Assembly: GCF_017654505.1 (NCBI RefSeq) | Contig: NC_054537.1 | Span: 67,278,145 to 67,342,144, forward strand | Length of the DNA: 64,000 nt | Source: Polyodon spathula | Taxonomy: Eukaryota; Chordata; Actinopteri; Acipenseriformes; Polyodontidae | Direction of reading: 5' to 3' | Shown here: one piece after another, positions 1 through 11,350 of the stretch | Layout of the letters: every line of letters begins with the position of its first letter | How positions within the stretch are numbered: the first letter of the stretch is position 1 | Position numbers and translations under genes: made by a program | Notes under the pieces: model-generated | Databases searched by the model: none | The model's input: only the letters and a program-made list of their open reading frames with translations | Told to the model about the DNA's origin: nothing

Positions 1-1299
1 TCTCGGTGTGAGCTCAGATATCAACTTGTTGACATTGAACAGCGTAATAAATGCATCCAATTTTGCACGCTGTTAATTATCACTAAGCCTATTAGCTAAA
101 ACATTTTTTAAAGCCCAAAGCACAATTTAGGCCCTTGAAAATAAATCAATTGCCTAGAGCTAATGCAACATATTTCCAATCAAACAATAGCATTACAATG
201 CCATCTTCTGGCCAAACTAAATGCATACACCATGCTTTGTATTGATCCAGTCATTAATGATGTCTGCTGGTACAGAACTAATGTAGGTAAGAAAAGGAAA
301 ACATACTCTGAGCAATTGGGTTCCACCACACACACACACTTAGTAGCTGCTGTTATAGAGAACTTAAATCAATGAGGGTTTCTATCACACCTTGATTATG
401 ATTTGACAGATCTCCAGCACAACATTCAGTTCCTGCCCAATTAGGATGACCACCTTTTCAAAATGCAAAAACGGGACACTATTTACATTTTTTTAATTTT
501 TTTTATTGTTTCCCCCGAAGAGCGGGGGTTAATGATTAGTTGTAGTGATTGTGAGAGTAAAATGATTTAAATGATTAAAAATGGAACCAGCATAAAATAT
601 TTTTCAGCTAGTTTTTCCTTTAAGTCTGTATTACAAATAGGTTTATTTGAAGCTTTTATTGTTGTGGGCTATTTGGCTGTCACTGTATGTCGATGGCTCT
701 GTGTTTATTCATTTTTAAAAGGGGAAACTCAGGAAAGAACAGAAATGCAGCACTGACTGAAACACTTTACAGTATTTTAATGCAGAGTCGTGGCATGTGA
801 TGAGATATCGGCGTGGTTATTTGTGCGATTTCTGGGAGCGCGCCTGGATACACTTTTTTTTTTTTTTTTTTTTTTAACTGGCGCGTGAGAGTGTGTCGGA
901 TATTGCAAAATAATGCAGCAGGGATGGTGCTATGATGCGCTAACAGATATGCTAAGGTTTGACTGTAGCACTAAACTTAAGATTGCACAGTGTCTACGAA
1001 TTCGGAACAAATATTGTCCTAGAGGCATTAAGCCCACGACCGGGATTTGATCTTTACAATTCGGGACTGTCCCGCCCAATTAGTGGTCACCTTATGTCCA
1101 ATGGCATCATTTGTTGTGTAGTTGCCTGCCAAGGGGATCCAATAGCATGACTTGCTGTACTCAAATTTCAAACAAAAAAAAAAAAAAACCTTCAAATTTA
1201 ACATTGCTGATCACTGATGATGGGTTACCAAAACTCATGAGTTAATACAATTCCTTAAACATTTGTAAACATAATTAATTAATTATATATGATATATAT

Positions 1300-1302
<3 letters not shown>

Positions 1303-1344
<42 letters not shown>
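1303..1344. repeat. (TA)n microsatellite
   Basis: An almost pure TA dinucleotide run inside a wider AT-only stretch (about 1260-1390). Length polymorphism is likely. Confidence 0.95.
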
Positions 1345-1345
<1 letters not shown>

Positions 1346-1681
1346 TGGTATAATTTAAATAAAAATAAAATTATAATTATAATTATAATTATCCTGAACC
1401 CCTTAAATATGTGACTGATGGTGTCGGAAGCAGGTCACAGCAAGTTTAGGAGTAGTTCATTGGCATTTTGTACCAGGTCTGCTAAGGGGATTGGGGGTGG
1501 GTGCTGGGCATTTTGTAATCATAGAATTATATACTGTATGTGTATGATTTGGGTGTGAAAGTTAGATCTTCCAATGTACTATTGGTGCCATCTGCTGGGG
1601 TTTATTAAGCAACTACTGTAAAAAAACAAAACAAAAAAAAACACTTTGTCAATGTCTCAATTCTGTCAGTGTCTCAATTCT

Positions 1682-1693
1682 GCCACCTGGTGG
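1682..1693 (-). promoter_or_regulatory. CTCF-like motif
   Basis: Read on the minus strand, the bases give CCACCAGGTGGC, which fits the core of the vertebrate CTCF consensus. A weaker related word (TGCCATCTGCTGG) lies about 90 bp upstream on the plus strand. One motif match in 64 kb can arise by chance, so occupancy is not implied. Confidence 0.35.
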
Positions 1694-2368
1694 TGTTGTG
1701 CTTCATTTATTATAGTTTGAATAACATTTAAAAATATGACTTGCTGTGCACCTTTAACCAAGGTTTTTACTACAATTTCTAGCTATGCTGCTGGATATTT
1801 GTTGAATCTTCTTTAATCATATTGTGTTGTAGGAATTACATTACCACAAAAAAAAAAAACTATGAAAGCTCATTGCAGCTTGTTGTACCTCTTGGTGGAG
1901 GAGGTGTTAAGGGAGTGGTGTCTGATTTGTTTTGTTGTTGTTTATTGTTTTTTTTTATATATACATATTTTAGAAGATTGTTATCTCAGTTTTGTCTCTT
2001 GAGTTATAGCATGTACAACCTCCTGCTGCTTGCAATAAGAATTGGGAATCTACTTATATGGCTACAAGCTCCTTTACTTGAAACCTGCTTGCCACTCCAC
2101 ACTCCCACTCTTCTTGACAGCAGTAGGGATGTATAACTGACATACAGAACAACAACCTTCCCTCCAATCGCAGTGCTTGTTCCACTGCTGACATTATTTT
2201 TCAGGGTCTCACAACACACTGTTCAATGACTTATCTTTTAGAGTATGTGGGTCTTCATTGGTTAGGGTTATCATATGACTCCATGTACACAAGGACAGTT
2301 CAGGTTTTTCAGCCGATATCGTCATATATTTGGTTATGTTTTACCTATCTCAGGTACCTTTACCAGCA

Positions 2369-2392
2369 GGACTACACTTACCAGAATGCAGT
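2369..2392 (+). promoter_or_regulatory. ZNF143-like motif, weak
   Basis: The stretch ACTACACTTACCAGAATGCA resembles the ZNF143/Staf element (ACTACAATTCCCAGAATGC) with a few mismatches. No transcription start or gene is visible next to it, so this is a motif resemblance only. Confidence 0.25.
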
Positions 2393-3340
2393 TGGGTGTG
2401 AGCTTAAAAGCCTCAACAGTCCTAGCGTTGGTGGTACCGTCATTGGTACACCATAAAATCTGTTAATTATACAACAGATTTGACTGTTTCAGTTTTTCTA
2501 ATTTCTGACCAACTGAGCTGACAACAAGTAGTGATTTAGTTGTTGGAAATATTTGTATCCAAAATCATCAGTTAGAGTGATTTTCCTTAGCTTGGATTGC
2601 CACCTCTGCCACATTTGCTCATCTACTGGTCTGAAGCAAATAACACCTTTTAAATGATTACATTAAATAGCAAAGCACCTGCAATACTGATCACAATTAA
2701 CATATTTCATGATGTTTCAATAAAGAACTCTAGTCAGCTCAAAAACAAATATATTACTCTAAAACTTGAATGATTATAACGGTATGTTGTGAGCCACAAA
2801 AGAGAGATAGAGAGAGATAGCTAAAGTCACAATCATGGGGTTTGCATGCGATTTTTTTTTTTTAGCATGAGACATTTACATGAGAAAAATGTCTTGTTTA
2901 AAATGTTTTTTAGGATTTCTGTTTGCTCAGTTTATTTTACTCGAGTAAACCAGGCTTTTCACCCAACGTCATGCAAATGAATGGGAAAGGAGGGGGTTGA
3001 TAGGTAAATTAGCTATGCATAAAGTACTTGTACTGTTTTTGAAGATTACTAGTGAAATTTTGTGAAAATGTGGTTTCCATGTGCAGAGAACTGGTACATG
3101 AGTAAATCTAAGCTGCTGTAATAAAGCAACATACCTTGTGTCTGGCTGGTTAATAATGTGTTTTACTGCTCTTGCCCAAATTGTTTTTCAAATGTCATTG
3201 GTGGGGTGTCATGTCGTTAGTAGCAAATACTGTTTCAACTAATTTATCTTATGAGTCATTAATTAAAAATAAACTCTGAGGTATAAAATGAAACTGACCA
3301 ACAGGTATTTCAGCTCACCATGACGTTATATATACATGTA

Positions 3341-3604
3341 GTGGACAAAAATATGGAAATGCCAATGTAAAGTCATTTAATAGGGCGTTGGGCCACCACA
3401 TGAGGCCAGTATGGCCTGTATGCGCCATGGCATAGAGTCTACCAGCCTCTGGAATTCTGATGGAGGAATGCATCACCATTCTTCCACAAGAAAGTCAATC
3501 AACTTACTCCTGGTTGATGGAGGTGGAAAACGCTGTCTCAGGCGTCGTTCCAGAATATCCCATAAATGCCTCATTTACCCAGGTGTTTCAATTTTTTTGT
3601 CCAC
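3341..3604. mobile_element. 264-bp MITE with TA target duplication
   Basis: The element begins GTGGACAAAAATATGG and ends TTTTTTTGTCCAC, inverted ends flanked by TA at 3339-3340 and 3605-3606. TA duplication and short inverted termini fit a Tc1/mariner-like or ISL2EU-like DNA transposon. The inside resembles a dispersed fish repeat whose text mentions a 'GTTGGGCCACCA...' start (recognised from memory). It has no coding capacity and is an internally deleted, non-autonomous copy. Confidence 0.8.
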
Positions 3605-4215
3605 TACCTGTGTGTGTGTGTGATGCTGCGTGTACTACCCTGGCTTTGATTTAGAAACCCTCCCATCAGGGCGGCTGACCACTGCTGAGGAAGCATTCAA
3701 CACCACGCTTGGGCAAATACGGGTCGTGGGCACTTCAAAGGGAGGTGGCGGATACTGATGAAACGGACTGAAGTGCAGCATTAGTTTGTTCCCAAAATTC
3801 CCACTGAATGCTGTATCCTGCATAAACTCTTGTCAACAGCAAAATGAGATGTTCAAGAAACAGTGGCTGCCTGTGAGACAGACGGGGAAGGTTACCAGTG
3901 TTGTGAAGTCTCACAAGAAAAAAAAATGACACTGCCTTTCAAAACAAGCCCAAAACAATTGAACCCTTGTTAGAGTGGGTGTTTATGCAAGTTCTAACCA
4001 GCAACTCTTAAAAACAAACCCAATTCTGCTTATTATAAGTGGATTTGGCAACTGTGAAGGTTACCTCAGCCGCCAGTTTCAAATGGACAGCAGCGATCTG
4101 AGGAGTCTTGTGCTGTCAGAGTCTCTCTTTTCTTTTAAGTTGTGTTGGATTTACTGTTGGTTTAAATATTAATGATACAAACAAATAAAACACAGTCAAT
4201 ACGTTCATTTGCAAT

Positions 4216-4221
4216 TTTATT
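4216..4221 (-). terminator. Polyadenylation signal overlapping the stop codon
   Basis: AATAAA on the minus strand contains the TAA stop of the terminal exon at 4217-4359. A GT-rich stretch follows within about 15-50 nt, as expected for a cleavage site. Confidence 0.55.
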
Positions 4222-4359
4222 TGGTCAGCTCTAAGAGGGCATCAACAACTTGTTGGATGTTGTTGCGCTGTTTTGGGCAATTGAGCTGGCTCATGACATC
4301 CAGTTCACCAACTATATTTATTAACATGGAGGACAGATGCACATTGTCTTTGGACATAG
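4217..4359 (-). CDS. 3'-terminal coding exon of an unidentified gene
   Basis: On the minus strand a pyrimidine-rich tract ending in ATCCCAG (acceptor at 4361-4360) is followed by 143 nt of open frame: two bases completing a split codon, then 46 codons and TAA. The peptide runs from MSKDNVHLSS to VVDALLELTK. It is mostly helical and amphipathic in character, with balanced, coding-like codon use (CTG, GTG, GAC, CAG, AAC) unlike the surrounding AT-rich DNA. The stop codon TAA lies inside an AATAAA polyadenylation signal (4221-4216 on the minus strand), and a TG/T-rich downstream element follows at about 4200-4160, so the 3' UTR is extremely short. I could not find the preceding exons (expected at higher coordinates on the minus strand) and I do not recognise the protein. 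The alternatives are a processed or retained gene fragment, or a chance exon-like ORF. Confidence 0.6.
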
Positions 4360-4423
4360 CTGGGATAAAAAAAAGGACGGGAATTAATTCAGTTAGACAT
4401 TTAAGCAACAAGGGTATTCTCAA

Positions 4424-6930
4424 ACAGCTGCATTAATACTATAACAAGGGCATAACACAGTTCATGGTAAATGGTTTTATACAGAACTGTAATCCCACAA
4501 GTGATAAACAACATGACAGACCAGACACAGCAAAACACAATAATAAAAAAAAAAAGTGCCACCTAGATTATCATTAAGGTGAACTATACAACTGCTAACC
4601 ATAAAGTCACCCATCAGCCACTACTTTCTGTTGTCTTGGAATCAACAATAACAGCTGACCTGCTCCCTTGCAATATTTATAGTTAAGAATAAACACGCTC
4701 TTTAACATTTACATGTGAAATGCAGGTTTCCATTCAAATTTTCCTGTAGTTTAGTCATTTACACAAGTAAATGAGATTTACCCTATCTCTCCGTTTTTTT
4801 TCAGCCACAAACCTGATTTACCCGAGTAATTCTCCCAAATGTGCACACGCATCTCCATTTCACATTCAAACCCCATGAATGGCATGGTTTGAATTACCAA
4901 TAGTATCCAGGCCTGGTAAAGCTATTAAAATTATATTTGAAACTACATACACTTTAACTGCAAGATAAATTCTAGTCTGTATGTTCAAGTAACTTCTCAC
5001 TTAAAATTACTCTTGCATCCAGCTCTTCCTGTCAGCCTGTTCATTTTTAAAACAACTGACCAGACCCAGGATGTCTCTTTCTGGTTGTTTTGCTTTTTAT
5101 TTATCCTTAATTTAGGTAGAAATGCCGACTTGTGGTTGGAAACTATATCAAATCTTTGTACTTAGAAAAATGAATCAAACAAAGAATAAATAAAACAAAA
5201 ACAAACAAACAAAAGAAACATGCAGACAAATGAAAGCGGATTGTGTCCAATTTTAACTGAAGCCTATGTTTGTATTCCTGAATAATATTACCATCATAAT
5301 CATAATTCCAAAATAGTACCACAAAGCTTTAGGCAGGAAACTAAATACCAAATGTTAAGCAGGCATTGGACTAAGGAGGGAACTCATACAGTATGTCCAT
5401 GTCAACCCTCAGTCAGAAGCAACAGTCAGCTGTTTTTATCCTCAAGTAAAATGTTATTTTTCAATCTCAATAACACTTGCATGAAGAATGCCCATGGAAG
5501 ATGACATGCACTGAAAAAGATGGGGTCAACAGCACCAGAGAGGTATTGCAAAGGTGTGAAAGCTTTGAAAAAGGTGTTTTAGTATAGAACTATGTTTTTT
5601 TTTCTTATTTTTTAAGATACAAGAGAAACCTTTCTTTGGAGGGGCAAAGGAAGGTGGGAATACCCCCAGACTATTATGAGACAAAATGTAATTGAGCTCC
5701 TTGTATCTTAATGCAATCTTTTCACGTACTGGTACAGAATACTAATCTTGTAGTTTATTTGCCTAAAGCTAGATACCAGTGTTCCAAATTATCGTCACAT
5801 AAAAACATGAAGGTATATTATGCTGAGAAATTATAAATGTGTGGCGAAAAACTCCATGTTTCTGATTAAAACTCAATTTCCAAGGTGTTCAGCAATCATG
5901 TTCCTCATATATGTTTTGTAATTGCAAGTGTCAGAGCAACCGTTTGTCACAAAGCTGCGCTTCGATTCCATTTTAATTTAGATTGAGATAGCATTGTCAA
6001 ATCGCCCCATGGGCAGGCCATATCCGGTCGTGACATTTGCATTTCGGGGGAATCTGAACGATTGAAGTTAATGTTAATGGTAGGAGGGAAGGAACACTGG
6101 GAAAAGCCCCCCCCCCCCCCCCCCCCCCGCCGCCGCTAGCTGATGTCTGTATCAACAGCGAAGAAATTAAAAAAGAAAGAAAATGTAATTTACAAACATG
6201 AAGTAAACACTCACGTAACACTTGTTTGAAGTAAATACACAATTTCCCAGCTCTTGTCCAATTTCATTATAGCCCCAGGGAAATGAATTTTAATATCTAG
6301 TTCTACAGCAATGATTAAAATTGTAATGCTCATGTAAAATCAATCCATATGACATTTTAAAGAATGCAGTATTAGAAATGTTATATTAAACACCATTTTA
6401 GTTTTTTTTTTCCATGTTTTCTTTATGTTTTGTTTTTAAAGCAACACTCCTCCAGATAATTCATAGAAACAGAGGCTCTGTTTTCTTAGCACACACTGAT
6501 GTGCTTGATGTTGTTTTTTCATTATGCAAGGCCCATCTCTCAGACCCGCTTCAAGATCAAGTATTACTGTTAACAGGCCTCTTCAGCTGTGAATATTTAT
6601 GCCCTTCTCTAGCAAGTAATCTTCAAACCAAACTGCGATGGCAACCTTGAGAAAAAAAAATGGATTGCACAATATGGATGTCCACATACAGAAAACGTAC
6701 TTCTGATTCTGTAACATGAAGGATGAATATCTTTGATATGAATATCTCTGAGTTGCTGACCATACAGATGGAAGAATGTACAGACAGAAATATCCACAGA
6801 ATCGGATAATCTCATTAATTTATGATAAATCATGTTAGTACATGCACATGAGTACAAAGCTGATTAAAACACAAGAAGCAGAGAGCACTTGTAAGAGGGG
6901 AACTTCTACCTGGGGCAAAGTACTCTTGTT
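4424..6930. other. Intergenic, no gene seen
   Basis: Unassigned AT-rich DNA. If the terminal exon at 4217-4359 is real, some of its intron and earlier exons should be here, but no acceptor-ORF-donor combination stood out on the minus strand. The stretch contains a 22-nt C homopolymer at 6107-6128 and a passage near 4735-4870 distantly related, in inverted orientation, to 2830-2990. Confidence 0.5.
6107..6128. repeat. C22 homopolymer
   Basis: Twenty-two consecutive C, followed by GCCGCCGC. The G-rich complement could fold as a G-quadruplex. Exact length may be uncertain in a sequence assembly. Confidence 0.9.
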
Positions 6931-6934
6931 GAAC

Positions 6935-7310
6935 CATTGAGGTTTGTATCTACTGTACATCAGCGACTTTGATCGGGTGGTAATTAGCAAATTTGCCAAA
7001 TTTTCAGATGACGCAAAGCTTGGGGGAGTGGCTGACATGCCTACAGCCACTCAGAAAATCCAAAAAGATTTAAGACCACATACTGAAATTGGCAAATTAA
7101 ATTGAATGTCAACAAATGTAAAGTGTTACATGCCTGTCACAAAAATGTGGGATCCACATACCAAATGGAGCAGATAGAACTAGAACAGGCACACCAAGAG
7201 AAAGACTGCAGTGTTGTAACTGACTCATTGCTGTCAGCAACCAAACAGTGTGGGGAAGCAATCAAAAAGACAAACAGAATGCTTGGGTATATAGTCAGAC
7301 ACGTATAGTA
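6935..7310 (+). pseudogene. CR1-like LINE reverse transcriptase remnant
   Basis: Translated in pieces, this gives LYLLYISDFDRVV, then a KFANFSDDAKLGGVAD block (the RT catalytic motif region; CR1 normally has FADD, here FSDD), then NVNKCKVLHACHKNV and QCGEAIKKTNRMLGYIV. These are the same conserved blocks seen in the CR1 copy at 14296-15112. A stop interrupts the frame before the NVNKCK block, and both ends are truncated, so it is a dead fragment. Family assignment rests on recognised CR1 RT motifs. Confidence 0.8.
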
Positions 7311-7928
7311 CAAATCCACTGAGTTTATGATGTTGTATTGCATAATGCCTTGCTGACACCACACTAAAAGCGTCTGGACTAATCACAGGGTTTAAGGACT
7401 AAGCTACAATAAGTAGTTAGTAAGAGGCTAGCAATTTACAGACACATTATCAATGCTTAATAACAAACCGAAAACACAATGTACTCAAACAGGATGTATT
7501 TTTATAAAGATATTAACATAATTTTCAAACTATTAAGTAAGGTCAGATTTTCTCATATGGATTAATATTACTATTTTTACATTATTAACATCAATCTATT
7601 TTGCTCCTTACTCTTTAAAATGATGCAAAACAATACTACTTCATCCATACCTTTAAACATTCAGTCATACATTCTCAGGTAAAATATATGTAATTCAAAC
7701 ACTTCACAAGAAACTAAATTAATTAGGTCCCTCTAAATATGAATCCCATTGTTTCATCACTGTGTGTGAATTGTAGTCATTTTCCAATTAGGAGCTGCTG
7801 GAGAGGAGAGTAAAATCCATTTAACCCTCTTTCAAAACTTAAACACCACATATACCCATCTACAGCAGTTTTTTATATACAAACCTATTTATAGGTGGTC
7901 TTGTACATCCACTTACTTTTTACATGGG
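7311..7928. other. Intergenic, no feature seen
   Basis: AT-rich unassigned sequence between the CR1 remnant and an LTR. No gene, RNA or repeat recognised. Confidence 0.5.
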
Positions 7929-8655
7929 TGTGGCAAAGTGTGATGCAGAGTGCAATAAACAAACAAGGAGAGTTATAATCCTGTTGGAAAGGTATTTTAT
8001 TGTATCCAGGTCTGGCGACCAAATAATAAGACCCTGGCAATACACAACAGTGTGTACTGCGTGGCGTAAATAATAACGAGTTGCAGTCCCAAATAATAAA
8101 CACAGATATCTGCCCCACAATAATGCTAACACAGTCACCAATCCTAGGTGCATGCAGTAGTGCTCATGGTGGGTGTTTCTTTAGGACAATCTTGCAGTGC
8201 TGTTCTGGGTCAGTGCTGGCCCTTGGTCACAGCTCCGGAAACGTGTTTAACTGTCTAGTAAAACACAAGACAATTACAGACAAACAAAACACTTACGAAT
8301 GTTTCTTTATTATTTTTCGTGGGGTCTCTCACACAGTTCTTATGGTTCAATCATTTTTAAACCAAGCCAAGGAACAGATACATCGCATCAACCCCTATTT
8401 ATACCGTCACTCATGACCCCTTGGTAACGATTGCAGCCGCACCTGTAATCTGCGGTTGCCACATTATTTACCTTCCGGGTCAATGAGTTAGTGTACCGAA
8501 GCTCCGTCTCTTTTCTACATGAATGACTTCATTTTAACCCCCGGAACGAAGTGTCAGACCAAGTAGTCCAGAGTATTTTGTTCCCGTTACTTAGTGCCCT
8601 CACAAGTCGGGAGGGTGATTTACCGCCAAGAATCATTGTCTTTCTGTCAGAGTGG
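7929..8655 (-). mobile_element. Ty3/gypsy-type LTR, minus strand
   Basis: Read on the minus strand the block ends CACTTTGCCACA, the same terminus as the solo LTR at 29538-30083. It carries a TATA box (GGTATAAATAGGGG, 8405-8392) and, about 90 nt downstream, an AATAAA (8311-8306), the normal U3-R-U5 order. A related TATA segment lies at about 32385-32440 beside gypsy integrase sequence, which ties the family to gypsy. The 5' border near 8655 (a TGTC/TGAC start on the minus strand) is approximate and no clean target duplication was found, so it is old or truncated. Confidence 0.65.
8392..8405 (-). promoter_or_regulatory. LTR TATA box
   Basis: GGTATAAATAGGGG on the minus strand, placed upstream of an AATAAA within the LTR. 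It is probably the relic core promoter of the retroelement rather than of a host gene. Confidence 0.6.
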
Positions 8656-8774
8656 GACATGTACTTTTAAACAGCCCTGGATTCTTGTTGTAGCACTGTA
8701 GGGAGCAGTTGGAGTTGCATGTTAAAGAGGGTCCAATGTTATTATACTTTCATAAATATTGGCCTTGGGACATA

Positions 8775-10347
8775 AAGTGGGTCTCAAAAGTATTCACCCC
8801 CCTAGGAGTTTTCCACATTTTATTGTGTTACAACATGGAATCAAAATGGATTTAATTAGGAGTTTTTGCCATTGATCAACACAAAAAAAGTCCATAATGT
8901 CAAAGTGAAAAATAAAATCCTCAAATTGTTCTAAATTAATTACAGTTAATTAATTTGCTATGACACACCTAAATAAGCTCTGAAGCAACCAATTGTTTTT
9001 AAAAGTCACATAATTAGTTGAATGGAGTCCACCTGTGTGCAATTAAGGTGTTTCACATGATTTCAGGTTAAGTACACCTGTCTCTGGGAGGCCCCACCGT
9101 TGGTTAGTACATTTTCTAACAAAAACTACATCATGAAGACGAAGGAACATTCAAAGCAAATCCGGAATAAGGTTCTTCAAAAGCACCAATCAGGGGTAGG
9201 ATATAAGAACATTTCCAAGGCACTGAATATAACCCGGAGCACAGTAAAGTCCATTATTAAGAAACAGAGAGAATATGGCACAACTTGAATCTGTCTAGAA
9301 CAGGCCGTCCTCAAAAACTGAGTATCCAGGAGAGAAGGGCACTAGTCAGGGAGGCCTATGGCAACTCTAAAGAACACAGTCTTCCACGGTTGAGCTGGTA
9401 GACACTGTGCATACGGCAACAATAGCCCAGGTGCTTCACAAAACTGGCCATTATGGGAGAGTGGCAAAAAGAAAGCCATTGTTGAAAAAAACTCACATCA
9501 AATCTCCGCTAGAGTTTGCCATGTGGGAGACTCTGAGACAAGGTAGAAGAATATTCTATGGTCTGATGAGACCAAAATAGAGCTTTTTGGCCTCAACGCT
9601 AAGCGCTATGTTAGACGCAATTCTAACACTGCACATCATCCTGAGAACACCATTTTACTGTGAAGCATGGTGGTGGCAGCATCATGCTATGGGGATGCTT
9701 CTCTGCGTCAGGGCCTGGAAAGCTCATGAAGATAGGGGGCAAAATGGATGCAGCAAAGTGCAGAGTAATCCTGGAGGAAAACCTGCTGAAGTCTGGAAGA
9801 GACCTAGGACATGAGAGAAGATTAATCTTCCAGCACGACAATAAGCCCAAACATACAGCCAAAGCCACACTGGAGTGGCTTAAAAACAAAAAGTTCAATG
9901 TCCTGGAGTGGCCCAGTCAGAGCCCGGACCTCAATCCAGCTGAGAATATTTGGAAAGAGTTGAAAATTGCTGTTCACCAAAGGTCCCCATCCAACTTGAT
10001 GGAGCTTGAGCAATTTTGCAAAGAAAAATGGGCAAATATTGCAGTGTCCAGATGTGCAAAGCTGGTAGAGACTTATCCAAATAGACTAATGGCTGTAATT
10101 GCTGCCAAAGGTGCCTCTACCAAATATTGACTCAAGGGGGTGGATACTTATACAATCAATTTTTTTCTGTTTTGTATTTGTAATTAATTTAGAACAATCT
10201 GTAGATTTTATTTTTCAATTTGACATTATGGACATTTTTGTGTTGATCAGTGGCAAAAACTCCTAATTAAATCCATTTTGATTCCATGTTGTAACACAAT
10301 AAAATGTGGAAAAGTCCAAGAGGGGTGAATACTTTTGAGAGCTGCTT
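8775..10347 (+). mobile_element. Tc1-like DNA transposon, near full length (1573 bp)
   Basis: Terminal inverted repeats of about 170 bp (8775-8944 and 10180-10347) begin with AAGTGGGTCTCAAAAGTATT and its counterpart. They are flanked by the TA dinucleotide at 8773-8774 and 10348-10349, the Tc1/mariner target duplication. The length matches the usual 1.6 kb of fish Tc1 elements. The single transposase frame between them is broken (see the next entry), so the copy cannot move by itself, although the intact ends could still be recognised in trans. Confidence 0.95.
9100..10130 (+). pseudogene. Tc1-like transposase, frameshifted
   Basis: The N-terminal part (9133-9288) encodes a paired-type helix-turn-helix with KNISKALNITRSTVKSIIKK. 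The frame breaks after EYGTT and resumes with GRPQKLSIQERRALVREAYG, then WSDETKIELFGL (first catalytic D, near 9565). It breaks again before [14 protein letters not shown], and the last part (9660-10130) is open for 156 codons with [11 protein letters not shown] (second D) and [15 protein letters not shown] (final E). Together these are the DDE motif blocks of Tc1 transposases. At least two frameshifts separate them. Confidence 0.93.
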
Positions 10348-10349
10348 TA

Positions 10350-11223
10350 GATATACAGCTGTGCCAGGATTCAATTATTAATTAATCATTCACATGAATC
10401 CCAGCAGGGGAACTAATTTGTGCACTTCCTGTGTCAAAACAGAAAGTCTGCAAATAGAGAATATAGAATCCATGCAAAAAAGTTCTTAGATGCACCTAAA
10501 AGGTCTCTCCACAGTGGCAAGATTCTAATGAGAACCTTTACATCTTAAGTGTAGGCATTATTTTAAGAACGGTGGAGGAGATTAAGAAAAACTGGAATGA
10601 TATTCCGAGGCGCACAAAAGAAAAAGTCTCATATAAAACGAGGGCTAATCCTCCACTGTTATTTTAGTAATGCATAAAGAATTTATTTTTTTGCATTCTG
10701 GTATTTAATGATGCTGGTTCAGGCAGTATTGTTAAATTCGAGTTGGAAAGAAAATGATTAAAAAAAAAGGACAGAGGGACAGATGATGTAGTTAGTTTGT
10801 AGCTAGAGCAAGTACAGTTTTTCCACCACATATACCATAGAGATATGCTTTAAAATCATACATAGAGTAATAAATACAGACAAACATAAGAAATAGGAGA
10901 GTTGTAACTATATAAGACCTTAAGAAGATATAAATTGTAGTTAAACTGAAGACTGTTCGTATGCAGCGCTACTGTTGCTGAACATATTGCTATAGAACAA
11001 TGGAAGGATTATCCACCCGTTTGACTGCCATAGATGTAAGTAAATAAAACGTATTGTTTCTGAAATTTGAAAAGTCTATATGCCTGGAATTATTCTATAT
11101 GAAATAAGAAGTTGAACAAATATGCGAAGCACAGTAACTGGATGATGCGTCATAACGTACTACTATAAACTCTGAAGTGGTATTTTTGTTTATTAAGAAG
11201 CCACCGCACATTCCATATTTTAT
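10350..11223. other. Intergenic; possible conserved non-coding stretch
   Basis: No gene found. About 10560-10700 is less repetitive than its surroundings and includes GGCTAATCC, an Otx/Pitx-type homeodomain word. That makes it a weak regulatory candidate only. Confidence 0.35.
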
Positions 11224-11350
11224 TCATTTGTCCTGGTGATGTATTTCAAGTACTGCTTGTACCAAAATCTCCAATTCCATACTGGTAAATTTCAGTTTTC
11301 GCTTCTGAGCATCCTCATCACCATGGCTAGTACCAGGCTGAGGTTTTTGT
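11224..11350 (-). pseudogene. SANT/Myb-like fragment, probably Harbinger-derived
   Basis: A minus-strand frame ending at TGA (11226-11224) reads ...GTSHGDEDAQKRKLKFTSMELEILVQAVLEIHHQDK. The KRKLKFTxxELEILVxxV pattern resembles the Myb/SANT-like DNA-binding protein encoded by PIF/Harbinger elements and by the host gene NAIF1. Only about 40 residues survive, no nuclease part was found, and there are no clear terminal repeats. This could be a chance resemblance. Confidence 0.4.

Larger units (their letters stand above)
1..3338. other. Intergenic, repeat-bearing, no gene seen
   Basis: No coding exon can be supported here. The stretch holds a T-homopolymer at 854-875, an A-run near 1175-1190, a (TA)n tract at about 1303-1344 and a TAAT/ATAATT-rich tail to 1390. 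Two short passages sharing a CCCAATTAG...GACCACC / GGTCACC theme, near 430-475 and 1050-1110, look like pieces of one dispersed repeat. The small open frames in it have no recognisable domain and no convincing splice context. Confidence 0.6.

Noticed and set aside
3411..3654. Two overlapping plus-strand ORFs
   Set aside because: Both lie mainly inside the non-coding MITE at 3341-3604.
5490..5545. Minus-strand acceptor followed by 18 open codons
   Set aside because: Considered as an exon for the gene ending at 4217, but it ends in its own stop and has no donor or recognisable protein.
8081..8416. 111-codon plus-strand ORF
   Set aside because: Lies antisense within the LTR at 7929-8655; no domain.
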